Shown: positions 47,933 through 57,623, counted from the stretch's first letter. The stretch is DNA of 64,000 nucleotides from Novosphingobium sp. JCM 18896 (GCF_025938095.1 NZ_JAPCZF010000001.1:744001-808000), one strand, 5' to 3'. Notes: generated by a model not told the origin, from the letters alone. Translations and numbers: made by a program.

Positions 47933-49750
47933 ATGCTCGCCAATCAGGTTCGTCGCGGCGCGACGGGACTCATCGTTCTTCTCTGCGTCGCCATGGCGAT
48001 CGCGGCACTGGTCGTCGCCCAGATACGCTTCGGCGGGCCGATCCACCGCGAGAGCGCGCTGCAGGACGAACTGCTGGCGGACATCCTGCCGCCGCCCTTG
48101 TTCGTGGTCGAGCCCTACATGCTGGCCGAGGAGATCAAGGACAGCGACGGCGCGAATGCCGATGCGCTTGCCAAGCTGCAGGCGGTCCGCAACGGTTTCG
48201 AGGCGCGCAAGGCCTACTGGCGTCAGGCCGATGTGCCCGTCGAGGAGCGCGCGCAGCTCGAAACCACGATCAAGTCCGCGGACCTGTTCTGGCAGGAGGT
48301 CGACAGCAAGTTCCTCCCCGCCGCCAAGCGACATGACGGCGCGGCGATGGGCGAAATTCGCGACGGCAAGCTCAAGCAGATCTACGACCAACAGCGCGCC
48401 GACATCCGCCGCCTCGTCGAGCTGTCGAACGAGCATCGCGCGACGATGCAGGCGCAGAGCGACCGGATGGTGACCCTGGCCCTGGCGGCGATCGCCGGTC
48501 TGGCACTGTTGGTCCTCGGTGCGATCTTCGTGGCGGGACGTTTCATCCGCGCACGCGTCGTCGCCCCGCTCGCCGAGACGGCCGAGACCATGCAGGTCAT
48601 GGCCGCGGGCGACTACAGCCGTACGCCTTCGGGCCTCGATCGCACCGACGAGATCGGCCAGATGGCCGCTGCGATCGGTGTGTTCCGCGAAGCCGGCATC
48701 GCCCAGCGCGAGTCGGCGTCGAAGCAGGCCGCGGTGGTCGATGGCCTGTCCGAATCGCTCGCCAAGATGGCCGACGGCGATCTCGCACACCGGATGGACC
48801 GGCCGCTGGCTCCCGAATACGAGCCGCTGCGCAAGGCCTACAACCGCACCGTCGCCGAGCTGGCGCAGGTCATCCAGATGGTGACGCGCACGGCCAATGG
48901 CGTGTCCTCGGGCGCGGCCGAGATCCGTACGGCCTCGGACGATCTCGCCCGGCGCAACGAGCACCAGGCTGCCAGCCTCGAAGAGACTGCGGCGGCGATG
49001 AACCAGGTCACCTCGGGCGTGAACGAGGCCGCGGCCAAGACCCAGGAGATCCGAGCCTCGATCACCACGGCCAATGCCGAGGCGCACGAGGGCGAAGTCG
49101 TGGTCGCACGCGCGGTCTCGGCGATGGGCGAGATCGAGAAGTCCTCGGGCGAGATCACGCGCATCATCGGCGTGATCGACGGCATCTCGTTCCAGACCAA
49201 CCTGCTCGCGCTCAATGCCGGCGTCGAGGCCGCGCGTGCGGGTGAGGCGGGCAAGGGCTTCGCCGTGGTCGCCACCGAAGTGCGCGCGCTGGCGCAGCGT
49301 TCGGCCGATGCCGCCAACGACATCAAGGCGCTGATCTCGAACAGCACCCAGCACGTCGACGCCGGCGCGAAGCTCGTTGCCGAGACCGGCGCGCTGCTTG
49401 CCGGCATCGCCGGCCGGATCAGCGAGATCAACAACATGTTCGACACGATCGCCGCGACCAGCCAGGCGCAGGCGACGCACCTGCAGCAGGTCAACGTGGC
49501 CGTCGGCGACATGGATCGCATGACCCAGCAGAACGCGGCGATGGTCGAGGAATCGACCGCGGCCGCGCGGAGCCTGGCCGACGAGGCGGGGCAGCTTGCC
49601 GGACTGGTGACGCAGTTCCGCACGGGATCGGTCAACGTCGTGCCGATCGCCGCACCTTCGGCACCGGCGCCTTCGTCACAGGCCCGGATCGCACCGCCGC
49701 CGATGGTCGTCGGCAATACCGCGATCGACGAAGACTGGACCGAATTCTGA
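47933..49750 (+). CDS. Methyl-accepting chemotaxis protein
   Basis: A 605-residue transmembrane chemoreceptor. TM1 is at about residues 12-30, a periplasmic helical domain at 31-178, TM2 at about 180-202, HAMP at about 203-255, and a long cytoplasmic coiled-coil signalling domain whose hairpin tip is DGISFQTNLLALNAGVEAAR and AGEAGKGFAVVATEVRAL. The C-terminus ends DWTEF, matching the WxxF pentapeptide that docks CheR/CheB on high-abundance receptors. The ligand is unknown. ATG 47933 is chosen since the conserved TM1 follows at once; an in-frame ATG at 47846 would run through the CtrA-like box. No che genes adjoin it. Confidence 0.93.
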   Translation: MLANQVRRGATGLIVLLCVAMAIAALVVAQIRFGGPIHRESALQDELLADILPPPLFVVEPYMLAEEIKDSDGANADALAKLQAVRNGFEARKAYWRQADVPVEERAQLETTIKSADLFWQEVDSKFLPAAKRHDGAAMGEIRDGKLKQIYDQQRADIRRLVELSNEHRATMQAQSDRMVTLALAAIAGLALLVLGAIFVAGRFIRARVVAPLAETAETMQVMAAGDYSRTPSGLDRTDEIGQMAAAIGVFREAGIAQRESASKQAAVVDGLSESLAKMADGDLAHRMDRPLAPEYEPLRKAYNRTVAELAQVIQMVTRTANGVSSGAAEIRTASDDLARRNEHQAASLEETAAAMNQVTSGVNEAAAKTQEIRASITTANAEAHEGEVVVARAVSAMGEIEKSSGEITRIIGVIDGISFQTNLLALNAGVEAARAGEAGKGFAVVATEVRALAQRSADAANDIKALISNSTQHVDAGAKLVAETGALLAGIAGRISEINNMFDTIAATSQAQATHLQQVNVAVGDMDRMTQQNAAMVEESTAAARSLADEAGQLAGLVTQFRTGSVNVVPIAAPSAPAPSSQARIAPPPMVVGNTAIDEDWTEF

Positions 49751-49784
49751 CGATCACCGGGGCGCCGGGTTTGTAAGGTCTGGC

Positions 49785-49808
49785 GACAGTCTGCGGCAGA
49801 AAACTGTC
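49785..49808. promoter_or_regulatory. Inverted repeat upstream of the sugar-transferase gene
   Basis: GACAGT (49785-49790) and ACTGTC (49803-49808) with a 12-base spacer, about 80-105 bases before ATG 49889. It is a possible activator site, conceivably for PrsR. No -24/-12 sigma54 promoter with correct spacing was found next to it. Confidence 0.35.
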
Positions 49809-49812
49809 AGCT

Positions 49813-49827
49813 TTACCGACATTTTAC
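49813..49827 (+). promoter_or_regulatory. CtrA-like box upstream of the sugar-transferase gene
   Basis: TTAC-CGACATT-TTAC, 62 bases before ATG 49889, sharing ACATT and flanks with the box at 47863. Each half differs by one base from the CtrA consensus. Confidence 0.45.
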
Positions 49828-49888
49828 GCCTTTGCCTTAGTCATGTGCCGACGGTCCGCCACGGGCCTGACGCTGGGCAAGGACCGCC

Positions 49889-51274
49889 ATGATCAGGGTG
49901 TTCAAACACTATATCCCGCACGCGGTCCTGCTGCTCGGGCTTTTCGACCTGCTGCTGCTGGTCACCGCAGGCGAAGTCGCCTGGCGGTTGCGCGCGGGCC
50001 AGATCGACATGGATCCGGGCTTCTTCCACGAGCGCCTGTGGGCTCATGCGGGCTTCGCGGGAATGATGCTGACGGCGATGATCTCGGTCGGCGTCTATGG
50101 CGCGGACTCGTTGCGCTCGATGCGCTTCGCCTGCGCGCGGCTGCTCGTCGCCGTATCGCTCGGCATCATCGCGCTGTCGTTCATCGATTTCGTGCTCGAC
50201 GCGCATAATTTCTGGCGGTCGACCCTGGCCTACGGCATGGCCCTGGCCATCGTGCTGCTGGTGCTCAACCGCCTGGTGATCGGCGGCATCCTCGGCACCT
50301 CCGCCTTTCGTCGCCGCGTGCTCGTGCTCGGCGCGGGCAATCGCGCGCAGCGTCTGCGCGAGCTCGGCGAGCGGCCCGAGAGCGGCTTCGTCATCGTCAG
50401 CTATGTCGGCATGAGCGAGAGCACGCCGGTCGTCGAAGAGGCGATCGCGCGTTCGGCGATCCACAATCTCACGCGCTTCGTCGAGAACCTCGGCGTCAGC
50501 GAGGTCGTCCTCGCGCTCGAGGAACGGCGCAACGCATTGCCGCTCAAGGACCTGCTGCGGATCAAGACCGCGGGTGTCCACGTCAACGACTTCTCGAGCT
50601 TCCTTGAGCGCGAGACCGGCCGCGTCGATCTCGACACGGTCAACCCGTCGTGGCTGATCTTCTCCGACGGTTTCTCCTCGGGGCGTGCCGTATCGAGCGT
50701 CGCCAAGCGCGCCTTCGACATCGGCGCGAGCGCGCTGCTGCTGGTGCTGACCGCGCCGGTGATCGTGCTTTTCGCGCTGCTGGTGAAGATCGACAGCCGC
50801 GGCCCGGCCTTCTACCGCCAGTCGCGCGTCGGGCTCTATGGCCAGAAGTTCGACGTCATCAAGCTGCGCTCGATGCGCACCGATGCCGAGGCGGCGGGCG
50901 CGCAGTGGGCGACCAAGAACGATCCGCGCGTCACGCGCATCGGCAATTTCATCCGCAAGGTCCGCATCGACGAACTGCCGCAGGCCTGGACCGTGCTCAA
51001 GGGCGAGATGAGCTTCGTCGGCCCGCGTCCCGAGCGGCCCGAATTCGTCGCCGACCTCGAGGAACAGCTCAACTACTATGCCGAGCGGCACATGGTGAAG
51101 CCGGGCATCACCGGTTGGGCCCAGGTCAACTACCCCTATGGCGCCTCGATCGAGGATTCGCGGCACAAGCTCGAATACGATCTCTACTACGCCAAGAACT
51201 ACACGCCGTTCCTCGACCTGCTCATCATCCTCCAGACCCTGCGCGTCGTGCTCTGGCACGAAGGCGCCCGGTGA
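49889..51274 (+). CDS. XrtA/PEP-CTERM-type initiating sugar transferase
   Basis: A 461-residue membrane glycosyltransferase of the TIGR03013 group. Four or so N-terminal TM helices begin at [20 protein letters not shown], then a CoA-binding-like middle ([14 protein letters not shown]), then the bacterial sugar transferase domain (about 270-461) with [44 protein letters not shown] and GPRPERPEF. It transfers a sugar-1-phosphate to undecaprenyl phosphate, starting an exopolysaccharide. AAGGA precedes ATG 49889. It is followed by prsK after 22 bases. The module matches the PEP-CTERM exopolysaccharide loci, but no exosortase gene is in view. Confidence 0.9.
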   Translation: MIRVFKHYIPHAVLLLGLFDLLLLVTAGEVAWRLRAGQIDMDPGFFHERLWAHAGFAGMMLTAMISVGVYGADSLRSMRFACARLLVAVSLGIIALSFIDFVLDAHNFWRSTLAYGMALAIVLLVLNRLVIGGILGTSAFRRRVLVLGAGNRAQRLRELGERPESGFVIVSYVGMSESTPVVEEAIARSAIHNLTRFVENLGVSEVVLALEERRNALPLKDLLRIKTAGVHVNDFSSFLERETGRVDLDTVNPSWLIFSDGFSSGRAVSSVAKRAFDIGASALLLVLTAPVIVLFALLVKIDSRGPAFYRQSRVGLYGQKFDVIKLRSMRTDAEAAGAQWATKNDPRVTRIGNFIRKVRIDELPQAWTVLKGEMSFVGPRPERPEFVADLEEQLNYYAERHMVKPGITGWAQVNYPYGASIEDSRHKLEYDLYYAKNYTPFLDLLIILQTLRVVLWHEGAR

Positions 51275-51296
51275 TGGCCCGAATGATGGTCCTTCG

Positions 51297-53420
51297 GTGA
51301 TCCAGGAACCGGTCAGCCCCTTCTGGACGCTCGTCGGTGCGAGCACGCACGTCGTCGGCGCGGTCGCCGCGGCGACGGCGGCGGTGTGGCTGCTCGGCCG
51401 GCGCAAGGGTTTCGGCGATGCCTGGCCGGCGATCGTGGTCGGCCTCGCGCTGACCGCGACGCGCTGCCTGATCGTCGCGGTCCTCGGCGACGGGGGCCTG
51501 CCGGCATCGCTGGCCGAAGCCGCACGCAACCTGGCCTGGCTGGTCGTCACCTACAAACTGTTCGCGGCCGACGGGCGCCACGCCAGCCTCGGGCCGATCC
51601 GTCCGGTCGTGGCGGTGCTCGCCGCGGTGGAACTGCTGCAGGCGGCGATCGATCTCGTCATCGTCCATCTCGGGCTCGGACCGTCGATCGCCGAACTCGC
51701 CTTCGATTCGATCGTCCTGCTGCGCCTGCTGATCACGGTCGGCGCGCTCGTCCTCGTCCACAATCTCTATGCGGGTGCCTCGAACCAGTCGCGACCGGTG
51801 CTGCTCTGGCCGGCGACGGGCCTGGCGGTGCTGTGGACCGTCGATCTCAATCTCTACACGATCGCCTACCTGAGCAGCGGATGGCCGGCGGAAGTCGCCG
51901 CGTTGCGCGGGCTCTCGGCGATCGTGCTGGCGGTGCTGCTGACGGTGGGCGCGACGCAGGATCGCGCCGGCCAGCGCTTCCGCCCGTCGCGCGCGGTGAC
52001 GTTCCAGACCTTCTCGCTGATCGTGATCGGCGCCTACCTGGCGGCCATGGTCGCGGTGGCGCGCTGGCTGTCTTACGCCGGTGGCGACTATGCGCGGGTG
52101 ATGGGGCTGGGCTTCGTCGTGCTCGCCAGCGTCGCGGCGATCCTGTTCCTGCCTTCGCGGCGCCTGCGCGGATGGCTGCGGGTGACGCTGGCCAAGCACT
52201 TCTTCCAGCACCGCTACGACTATCGCGAGGAATGGCTGCGCTTCACCCGCACGATCGGCAACAGCGGCGGTGGCGCGCCGCTCGGCGAGCGCGTGGTCCA
52301 GGCGATCGCCGACATCGCCGAATGCCCGGCGGGCCTGCTCCTCGCGCCGAGCGATCATGGCGAGATGACCCTGGCGGCGCGCTGGCACTGGCCCGCGACC
52401 GACGTGCCGGCGGTGGCGTTGAGCCCGGCCTCGGTCGCCTTCTTCGAGCGCGAGGGTTTCATCGTCCATATGGATGACCTGCGCGCCGGCCGGGACTCGC
52501 GCGGCGAGGGCCAGGCCGTGCCCGAATGGCTGCGGCTCGAACCGCGCGCCTGGGCGCTGGTGCCGCTGATCCACTACGAGCGCCTGGTCGGCCTCGTCGT
52601 TCTCGCGCGCCCGTCGATGGCGCGTCAGCTCGATTGGGAGGACTTCGACCTGCTGCGCGTCGTCGGCCAGCAGCTCGCGTCCTATCTCGCCGAGCACGCG
52701 GGCCAGGAAGCCCTGGCCGAGGCGAGCCGGTTCGACGATTTCCACCGCCGCATCGCCTTCGTCATGCACGACATCAAGAACCTCGCGAGCCAGCTCAGCC
52801 TGCTCGCGCGCAATGCCGAGAAGCATGCCGACAAGCCGGCCTTCCGCGACGACATGCTGCTGACCCTGCGCAATTCGGCGGACAAGCTCAACACGCTGCT
52901 GGCGCGGCTGTCACGCTACGGCAACGGCGCGATCGAGAAGGTCGATGCCGTTTCCGCCAGCGAAGTCGTCGGCGCGGTGGTCGGGCGCTTTCGCATGGGG
53001 CATCCCGTGGTGCTCGGCGATTGCCTCGAAGAGGCCGTCCTGGCCAACCGCGAGGCGCTCGAGCAGGTGCTGACCCATCTGATCCAGAACGCGATCGATG
53101 CCAGCGCGGCCAATCGCCCGGTCTCGGTCAGCGCGGTCGCCGACGGGGTTCACGCCCGCTTCGACGTGGTCGACTCGGGCACGGGCATGGCCCCCGAATT
53201 CGTCCGCACCAAGCTGTTCAAGCCGTTCTTCTCCTCGAAGAGCGGCGGCTTCGGCATCGGCGCCTTCGAGGCGCGCGAACTGGTGATCGCGATGGGCGGC
53301 CGGCTCGAAGTGGAATCGCGCGAAGGGCTGGGCTCGCGCTTCACCATCCGCCTGCCGCTCGCGGCCACTCGCGAACTTTTCGACAATCGAGCCGGAACCC
53401 CGGCGGAGAAAGCTGCATGA
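51297..53420 (+). CDS. prsK: PEP-CTERM system histidine kinase PrsK
   Basis: A 707-residue membrane kinase. About eight TM helices (to roughly residue 290) lead to a GAF-like region (about 320-480) and a histidine kinase core with His491 in AFVMHDIKNLASQL, N-box LTHLIQNAIDAS, G1 DSGTGMAPEF and G2 GGFGIGAFEARELV. This order is that of PrsK (TIGR02916). It phosphorylates PrsR, whose gene overlaps it by 4 bases (ATGA). The start GTG 51297 is chosen because no ATG exists in frame near the first TM; the ribosome site is weak, and coupling to the preceding gene is likely. The signal sensed is unknown. Confidence 0.9.
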   Translation: MIQEPVSPFWTLVGASTHVVGAVAAATAAVWLLGRRKGFGDAWPAIVVGLALTATRCLIVAVLGDGGLPASLAEAARNLAWLVVTYKLFAADGRHASLGPIRPVVAVLAAVELLQAAIDLVIVHLGLGPSIAELAFDSIVLLRLLITVGALVLVHNLYAGASNQSRPVLLWPATGLAVLWTVDLNLYTIAYLSSGWPAEVAALRGLSAIVLAVLLTVGATQDRAGQRFRPSRAVTFQTFSLIVIGAYLAAMVAVARWLSYAGGDYARVMGLGFVVLASVAAILFLPSRRLRGWLRVTLAKHFFQHRYDYREEWLRFTRTIGNSGGGAPLGERVVQAIADIAECPAGLLLAPSDHGEMTLAARWHWPATDVPAVALSPASVAFFEREGFIVHMDDLRAGRDSRGEGQAVPEWLRLEPRAWALVPLIHYERLVGLVVLARPSMARQLDWEDFDLLRVVGQQLASYLAEHAGQEALAEASRFDDFHRRIAFVMHDIKNLASQLSLLARNAEKHADKPAFRDDMLLTLRNSADKLNTLLARLSRYGNGAIEKVDAVSASEVVGAVVGRFRMGHPVVLGDCLEEAVLANREALEQVLTHLIQNAIDASAANRPVSVSAVADGVHARFDVVDSGTGMAPEFVRTKLFKPFFSSKSGGFGIGAFEARELVIAMGGRLEVESREGLGSRFTIRLPLAATRELFDNRAGTPAEKAA

Positions 53421-54784
53421 CCATCGATAGCCGCCCCAAACTGCTCGTCATCGAGGACGACGCCGGGCTGCAGGCGCAGCTCAAGTGGGCCTACGAGGAC
53501 TTCGAGGTGATCGTCGCCGGTGATCGCGCCTCGGCGCTGGCCGCGCTGCGCGCCGAGGAGCCCGCGGTGGTGACGCTCGACCTCGGCCTGCCGCCCGATC
53601 CCGACGGGACGACCGAGGGCTTCGCCGTGCTCGACGAGATCATGGCGCTCAAGCCCGATACCAAGGTGATCGTCGCCTCGGGCCATGGCGCGCGCGAGTC
53701 CGCGCTCCAGGCCATCGCCAAGGGGGCTTACGACTTCTACCAGAAGCCGATCGACATCGAGGCGATCGGCCTGATCGTCCGTCGCGCGCTCGAACTGCAC
53801 CGCATCGAGGGCGAGAACCGCACCTTGGCTGCGCGGACCGCCAAGGACGATCGCGTGCTCGGCACGATGATCACCGCCGCGCCCGAGATGGTCAGGGTCG
53901 CGCGCACGATCGAGCGCGTCGCCAACACCAATGTCTCGGTCATGCTGCTCGGCGCCTCGGGCACGGGCAAGGAACTGCTCGCGCGCGGGCTGCACCAAGC
54001 CAGCGACCGCGCCGGCGGCGCCTTCGTCGCGATCAACTGCGCGGCGATCCCGGAGAATCTGCTCGAAAGCGAGCTGTTCGGTTACGAGAAGGGCGCCTTC
54101 ACCGGCGCGATCAAGACCACCGAGGGCAAGATCGAGCAGGCCGCGGGCGGTACGCTGTTCCTCGACGAGGTGGGCGACATTCCCTTCCAGCTCCAGGTCA
54201 AGCTGCTGCGCTTCCTCCAGGAGCGGGTGATCGAGCGCATCGGCTCGCGCCGGTCGATCGCGGTCGACACGCGCATCGTCTGCGCGACGCACCAGGATCT
54301 GGAGGCGATGATCGGCGACGGGCGTTTCCGCGAAGACCTTTTCTATCGCCTGGCCGAGATCGTCGTGAAGATTCCCAGCCTGGCCGAACGTCCCGGCGAC
54401 GCGACCCTGCTGGCCAAGGTGTTCCTTGCGCGCTTCGCCAAGGAGATGAACCCGCAGGTCCGCGGCTTCGACGCCAATGCCCTGACTGCGATCGACGCCT
54501 GGCCCTGGCCGGGCAACGTCCGCGAGCTCGAAAACCGGGTGAAGCGCGCGGTGATCATGGCCGATGGCAAGCTGGTCAGCGCGGTCGATCTCGACCTGGC
54601 CGAACCCGATGCCGAGGTCGCGGGGGCGCTCAATCTCAAGACTGCGCGCGAGGCTTCGGACCGCAAGGTCATCCGCCACGCGCTCGCACGCAGCGAAGGC
54701 AACATTTCGAGCACCGCCAAGATGCTCGGGATCAGCCGGCCCACGCTTTACGACCTGCTCAAGCAGTATGATCTCAGCGCCTGA
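53417..54784 (+). CDS. prsR: PEP-CTERM system sigma54 response regulator PrsR
   Basis: A 455-residue NtrC-family activator. The receiver domain has acidic Asp14-Asp15 and phosphoacceptor Asp55 (VTLDLGLPP). The AAA+ domain has Walker A GASGTGKE at residues 179-186, the sigma54-contact loop GAFTGA at 226-231 and Walker B GGTLFLDEVGDI. A Fis-type HTH (ISSTAKMLGISRPTLYDLLK) closes the protein. It activates sigma54 promoters of PEP-CTERM and exopolysaccharide genes when phosphorylated by PrsK. Its start overlaps the prsK stop (ATGA), and its 3' end overlaps the TPR gene by 17 bases. Confidence 0.93.
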   Translation: MTIDSRPKLLVIEDDAGLQAQLKWAYEDFEVIVAGDRASALAALRAEEPAVVTLDLGLPPDPDGTTEGFAVLDEIMALKPDTKVIVASGHGARESALQAIAKGAYDFYQKPIDIEAIGLIVRRALELHRIEGENRTLAARTAKDDRVLGTMITAAPEMVRVARTIERVANTNVSVMLLGASGTGKELLARGLHQASDRAGGAFVAINCAAIPENLLESELFGYEKGAFTGAIKTTEGKIEQAAGGTLFLDEVGDIPFQLQVKLLRFLQERVIERIGSRRSIAVDTRIVCATHQDLEAMIGDGRFREDLFYRLAEIVVKIPSLAERPGDATLLAKVFLARFAKEMNPQVRGFDANALTAIDAWPWPGNVRELENRVKRAVIMADGKLVSAVDLDLAEPDAEVAGALNLKTAREASDRKVIRHALARSEGNISSTAKMLGISRPTLYDLLKQYDLSA

Positions 54785-56507
54785 TCGCAAGCCTTCGCGC
54801 CGGGCCTGGCTCGCCGCCGCGCTACTGGCGACGGCGGTGGCCGGCCCTGGTGGCGCCGCGCCGCCTTGGTCCGACCTGATCGGCCAGGCACGCGAGGCGC
54901 TGAGCAAGGGCGATCCGATCTCGGCCGAAGTCAGCCTGCAGCGCGCGCTGGCCGCGGGCGCACCGCGCGAGGCGGTCGCCGCCTATATGGGCGAGGCTTT
55001 CCTCGGCGAGAAAGCGCCCGACAAGGCGCGCGACTGGCTGGAGCCCGGAGCCTTCACGCCCGAGACTGCGGCCTGGGGCTTCCGCAAGCTCGCCCAGCTC
55101 GAACGCGAGCAGGGCAACCTCGCCGCGGCCGGGCAGGCCTTCGACCGGGCCATGGCGATCACCCCGCGCGACGCGACGATGTGGGTCGAGATCGGGCGTC
55201 TGCGCTACGTCGGCGGCGAGCACGAACTGGCGATCGATGCGGCCGACTATGCGCTCAAGCTCGATCCCGACAACGTCCGCGCGCTCGAATTCAAGGCGCA
55301 GTTCGTGCGCGACCAGCAGGGCCTCGCCGCGGCCTTGCCCTGGTTCGAGCGCGCGCTCCGGCGTGCGCCGCGCGATCTCGGCGTGCTCGGCGAATATGCG
55401 GCGACGCTCGGCGATCTCGGCCGCGCAAAGAAGATGCTGACGACGACGCGGCTGATGCTCTCGATCGAGCCCGGCAATCCGCGCGCCTACTTTCTCCAGG
55501 CCGTGCTTGCCGCGCGCGCCGGCCAGTACGAACTCGCGCGCGGATTGCTCGCGCGCACGGGCGACGAATTCGACGAAGTGCCAGCGGCGCAAATGCTTGA
55601 AGGCGTGCTCGAAATGGAGGCGGGCAACTACGGCCTCGCCGCCGAGGCGCTTGCCAAGCTCAACCGCCAGCAGCCGGCGAACGATCGCGTAAGGCTGCTG
55701 CTGGCGCGTGCCTATGCGCGGCGCGGCGAGGATCGCCTGGTGATCCACGACTATGCCGATCAGGCCGCGCGGGCCGATGCCTCGCCCTATCTGCTGGCGC
55801 TGGTCGCGCGCGCGCACGAGGCAGGGGGGCGTCGGGATCTGGCGGCACCGCTGCTCGACCGTGTCGCCTATGCGCGTTCGGTCGATCTGGCGCCGGTGGC
55901 GCTGGGTTCGGAATTCGGTGGCTTGCTGGCTTCCGACCGGATCGACGAAGCCCGTGCCGGCATCGCGCGCAACCTCGAAAGCAATCCCGGCTCGGCGTTC
56001 AACCAGGCGATCGCAGGCGATCTTCTACTCGTGGACGGCGATGCCGCGGGGGCGCTGAACCACTATCGCCTGGCTGCGCACGTCCGGCTGACCGAAAGTC
56101 TGCTGCTGCGCATGATCCTCGCCTCGGCGCGGGCGGGACAGCCCGCCGCCGGGGCTGGGCTCGCCAGTGCTTTCCTCGCGACCAACCCGACCGACCGCGC
56201 GGCCAAGCGCGTGCTCGCCGCTGCTGCGGCACAGGCGCAGGACTGGCCGCGCGCGTGCAGCCTGCTCGAAAGCCTGCGTGTGAATGGCGGCAGTGACGAC
56301 GTCCGCCTGCTCGCCGATCTGTCGCGCGCGCAGTTGCGCAGCGGCGATGCCAAGGCGGCCGAGGCCACCGCGCGCGCCGCCTATGCTCTGCAGCGGGGGA
56401 GCCCGCTCGCGACCGAAGCCTGGGGCGAGAGCCTCCAGGCGCTCGGCCAGACCGAGCGTTCCCAGGCGCTGCTCGCCAAGAGCCGGACGATGCTCGTCGG
56501 CGCCTGA
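54768..56507 (+). CDS. Exported TPR-repeat protein of the PEP-CTERM module
   Basis: A 579-residue protein. The N-terminal basic segment plus AAALLATAVAGPGGAAPPWS is a signal peptide; the rest is helical TPR-like repeats, for example LAAAGQAFDRAMAITPRDAT, GEHELAIDAADYALKLDPDN and GLAAALPWFERALRRAPRDL, each about 34 residues. It is probably periplasmic and serves as a scaffold for exopolysaccharide assembly or sorting, as TPR proteins do in XrtA loci. ATG 54768 lies inside prsR (17-base overlap), so translation is coupled. No lipobox or PEP-CTERM tail is present. Confidence 0.82.
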   Translation: MISAPDRKPSRRAWLAAALLATAVAGPGGAAPPWSDLIGQAREALSKGDPISAEVSLQRALAAGAPREAVAAYMGEAFLGEKAPDKARDWLEPGAFTPETAAWGFRKLAQLEREQGNLAAAGQAFDRAMAITPRDATMWVEIGRLRYVGGEHELAIDAADYALKLDPDNVRALEFKAQFVRDQQGLAAALPWFERALRRAPRDLGVLGEYAATLGDLGRAKKMLTTTRLMLSIEPGNPRAYFLQAVLAARAGQYELARGLLARTGDEFDEVPAAQMLEGVLEMEAGNYGLAAEALAKLNRQQPANDRVRLLLARAYARRGEDRLVIHDYADQAARADASPYLLALVARAHEAGGRRDLAAPLLDRVAYARSVDLAPVALGSEFGGLLASDRIDEARAGIARNLESNPGSAFNQAIAGDLLLVDGDAAGALNHYRLAAHVRLTESLLLRMILASARAGQPAAGAGLASAFLATNPTDRAAKRVLAAAAAQAQDWPRACSLLESLRVNGGSDDVRLLADLSRAQLRSGDAKAAEATARAAYALQRGSPLATEAWGESLQALGQTERSQALLAKSRTMLVGA

Positions 56508-56570
56508 TTCTCGGCTCGACATTCGCCCGAGGCTTGGGCATCGCCACAAGTCCTAAGACCGGGAGAGGAT

Positions 56571-57623
56571 ATGGCGGGCGCGCTCGACGGCATCACGGTG
56601 ATCGAACTGGCGGGCATCGGTCCGGCGCCCTTCGCCGGCATGATGCTGGCCGATCACGGTGCGCGCGTGATCCGCATCGAACGCCCGGGCGCTTCGCCCT
56701 TCGGCGATTTCGGCACGCGTGACGTGCTCAACCGCAACCGCGAGATCCTGACGTTCGATCTCAAGCAGACCGACGCGGTCGAGCAACTGCTGGCCCTCGT
56801 CGAGACGGCCGATGCCTTCATCGAGGGGAACCGTCCCGGCGTGATCGAACGGCTCGGGCTCGGGCCCGACGTGCTGCTGGCGCGCAATCCGCGCATCGTC
56901 GTCGGTCGCATGACGGGCTGGGGGCAGGATGGTCCCAAGGCCCAGCGCGCGGGACACGACATCAACTATATCGCGCTGTCGGGCGCGCTCCACACCTTCG
57001 GCCCGGCCGAGCGGCCGATGGCGCCGGCCAACCTGATCGGCGATTTCGGCGGCGGCGGCATGTTGCTCGCCTTCGGCATGCTCGCGGGCATCCTGTCGGC
57101 GCGCAGCACGGGCAAGGGCCAGGTCGTCGACGCGGCCATGGTCGACGGCGCGGCGCTGCTCTCGGCGATGACCTACACGATGCTGGGCAACGGCATGTGG
57201 CAGGACCGGCGCGGCGTGAATGTGCTCGACGGCGGCGCGCCCTGGTACGACACCTACGAGACCGCCGACGGCAAGTTCGTGGCGATCGGCCCGCTCGAAC
57301 CGCAGTTCTATGCGCTGCTGCTCGACAAGTTGGGCCTGACCGGCGATCCCGTGTTCGCGCAGGATCTCGACCGTTCGACCTGGCCCGAAGCCAAGGCCCG
57401 GCTGCGCGAGATTTTCCGTGCGAAGACCCGCGACGAATGGTGTGCCCTGCTCGAGGACACCGATAGCTGCTTTGCGCCGGTGCTCAGCCTGGCCGAAGCG
57501 CCAAACCATCCGCACAACCGCGAACGCGGCACCTTCGTGGAAGCCGATGGGCTGATCCAGCCCGCGCCGGCACCACGCTTTCTCGGCACGCCGGCGCCGC
57601 CCTTGCGCCTTTCGGAGCGTTGA
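56571..57623 (+). CDS. Alpha-methylacyl-CoA racemase (CoA-transferase family III)
   Basis: A 350-residue CaiB/BaiF-fold protein. His129 in GHDINYIALSGALH and Asp158 in NLIGDFGGGGMLLA match the catalytic His/Asp pair of alpha-methylacyl-CoA racemases (His126/Asp156 in the Mycobacterium enzyme). GGAPWYDTYETADGKFVAIG with PLEPQFYALLL is equally characteristic, including the Glu of EPQFY. It interconverts (R)- and (S)-2-methylacyl-CoA, needed before beta-oxidation of branched and steroid side chains. GGGAGAGG precedes ATG 56571. The stop overlaps the start of a BASS-type transporter gene (TTGA). Confidence 0.88.
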   Translation: MAGALDGITVIELAGIGPAPFAGMMLADHGARVIRIERPGASPFGDFGTRDVLNRNREILTFDLKQTDAVEQLLALVETADAFIEGNRPGVIERLGLGPDVLLARNPRIVVGRMTGWGQDGPKAQRAGHDINYIALSGALHTFGPAERPMAPANLIGDFGGGGMLLAFGMLAGILSARSTGKGQVVDAAMVDGAALLSAMTYTMLGNGMWQDRRGVNVLDGGAPWYDTYETADGKFVAIGPLEPQFYALLLDKLGLTGDPVFAQDLDRSTWPEAKARLREIFRAKTRDEWCALLEDTDSCFAPVLSLAEAPNHPHNRERGTFVEADGLIQPAPAPRFLGTPAPPLRLSER

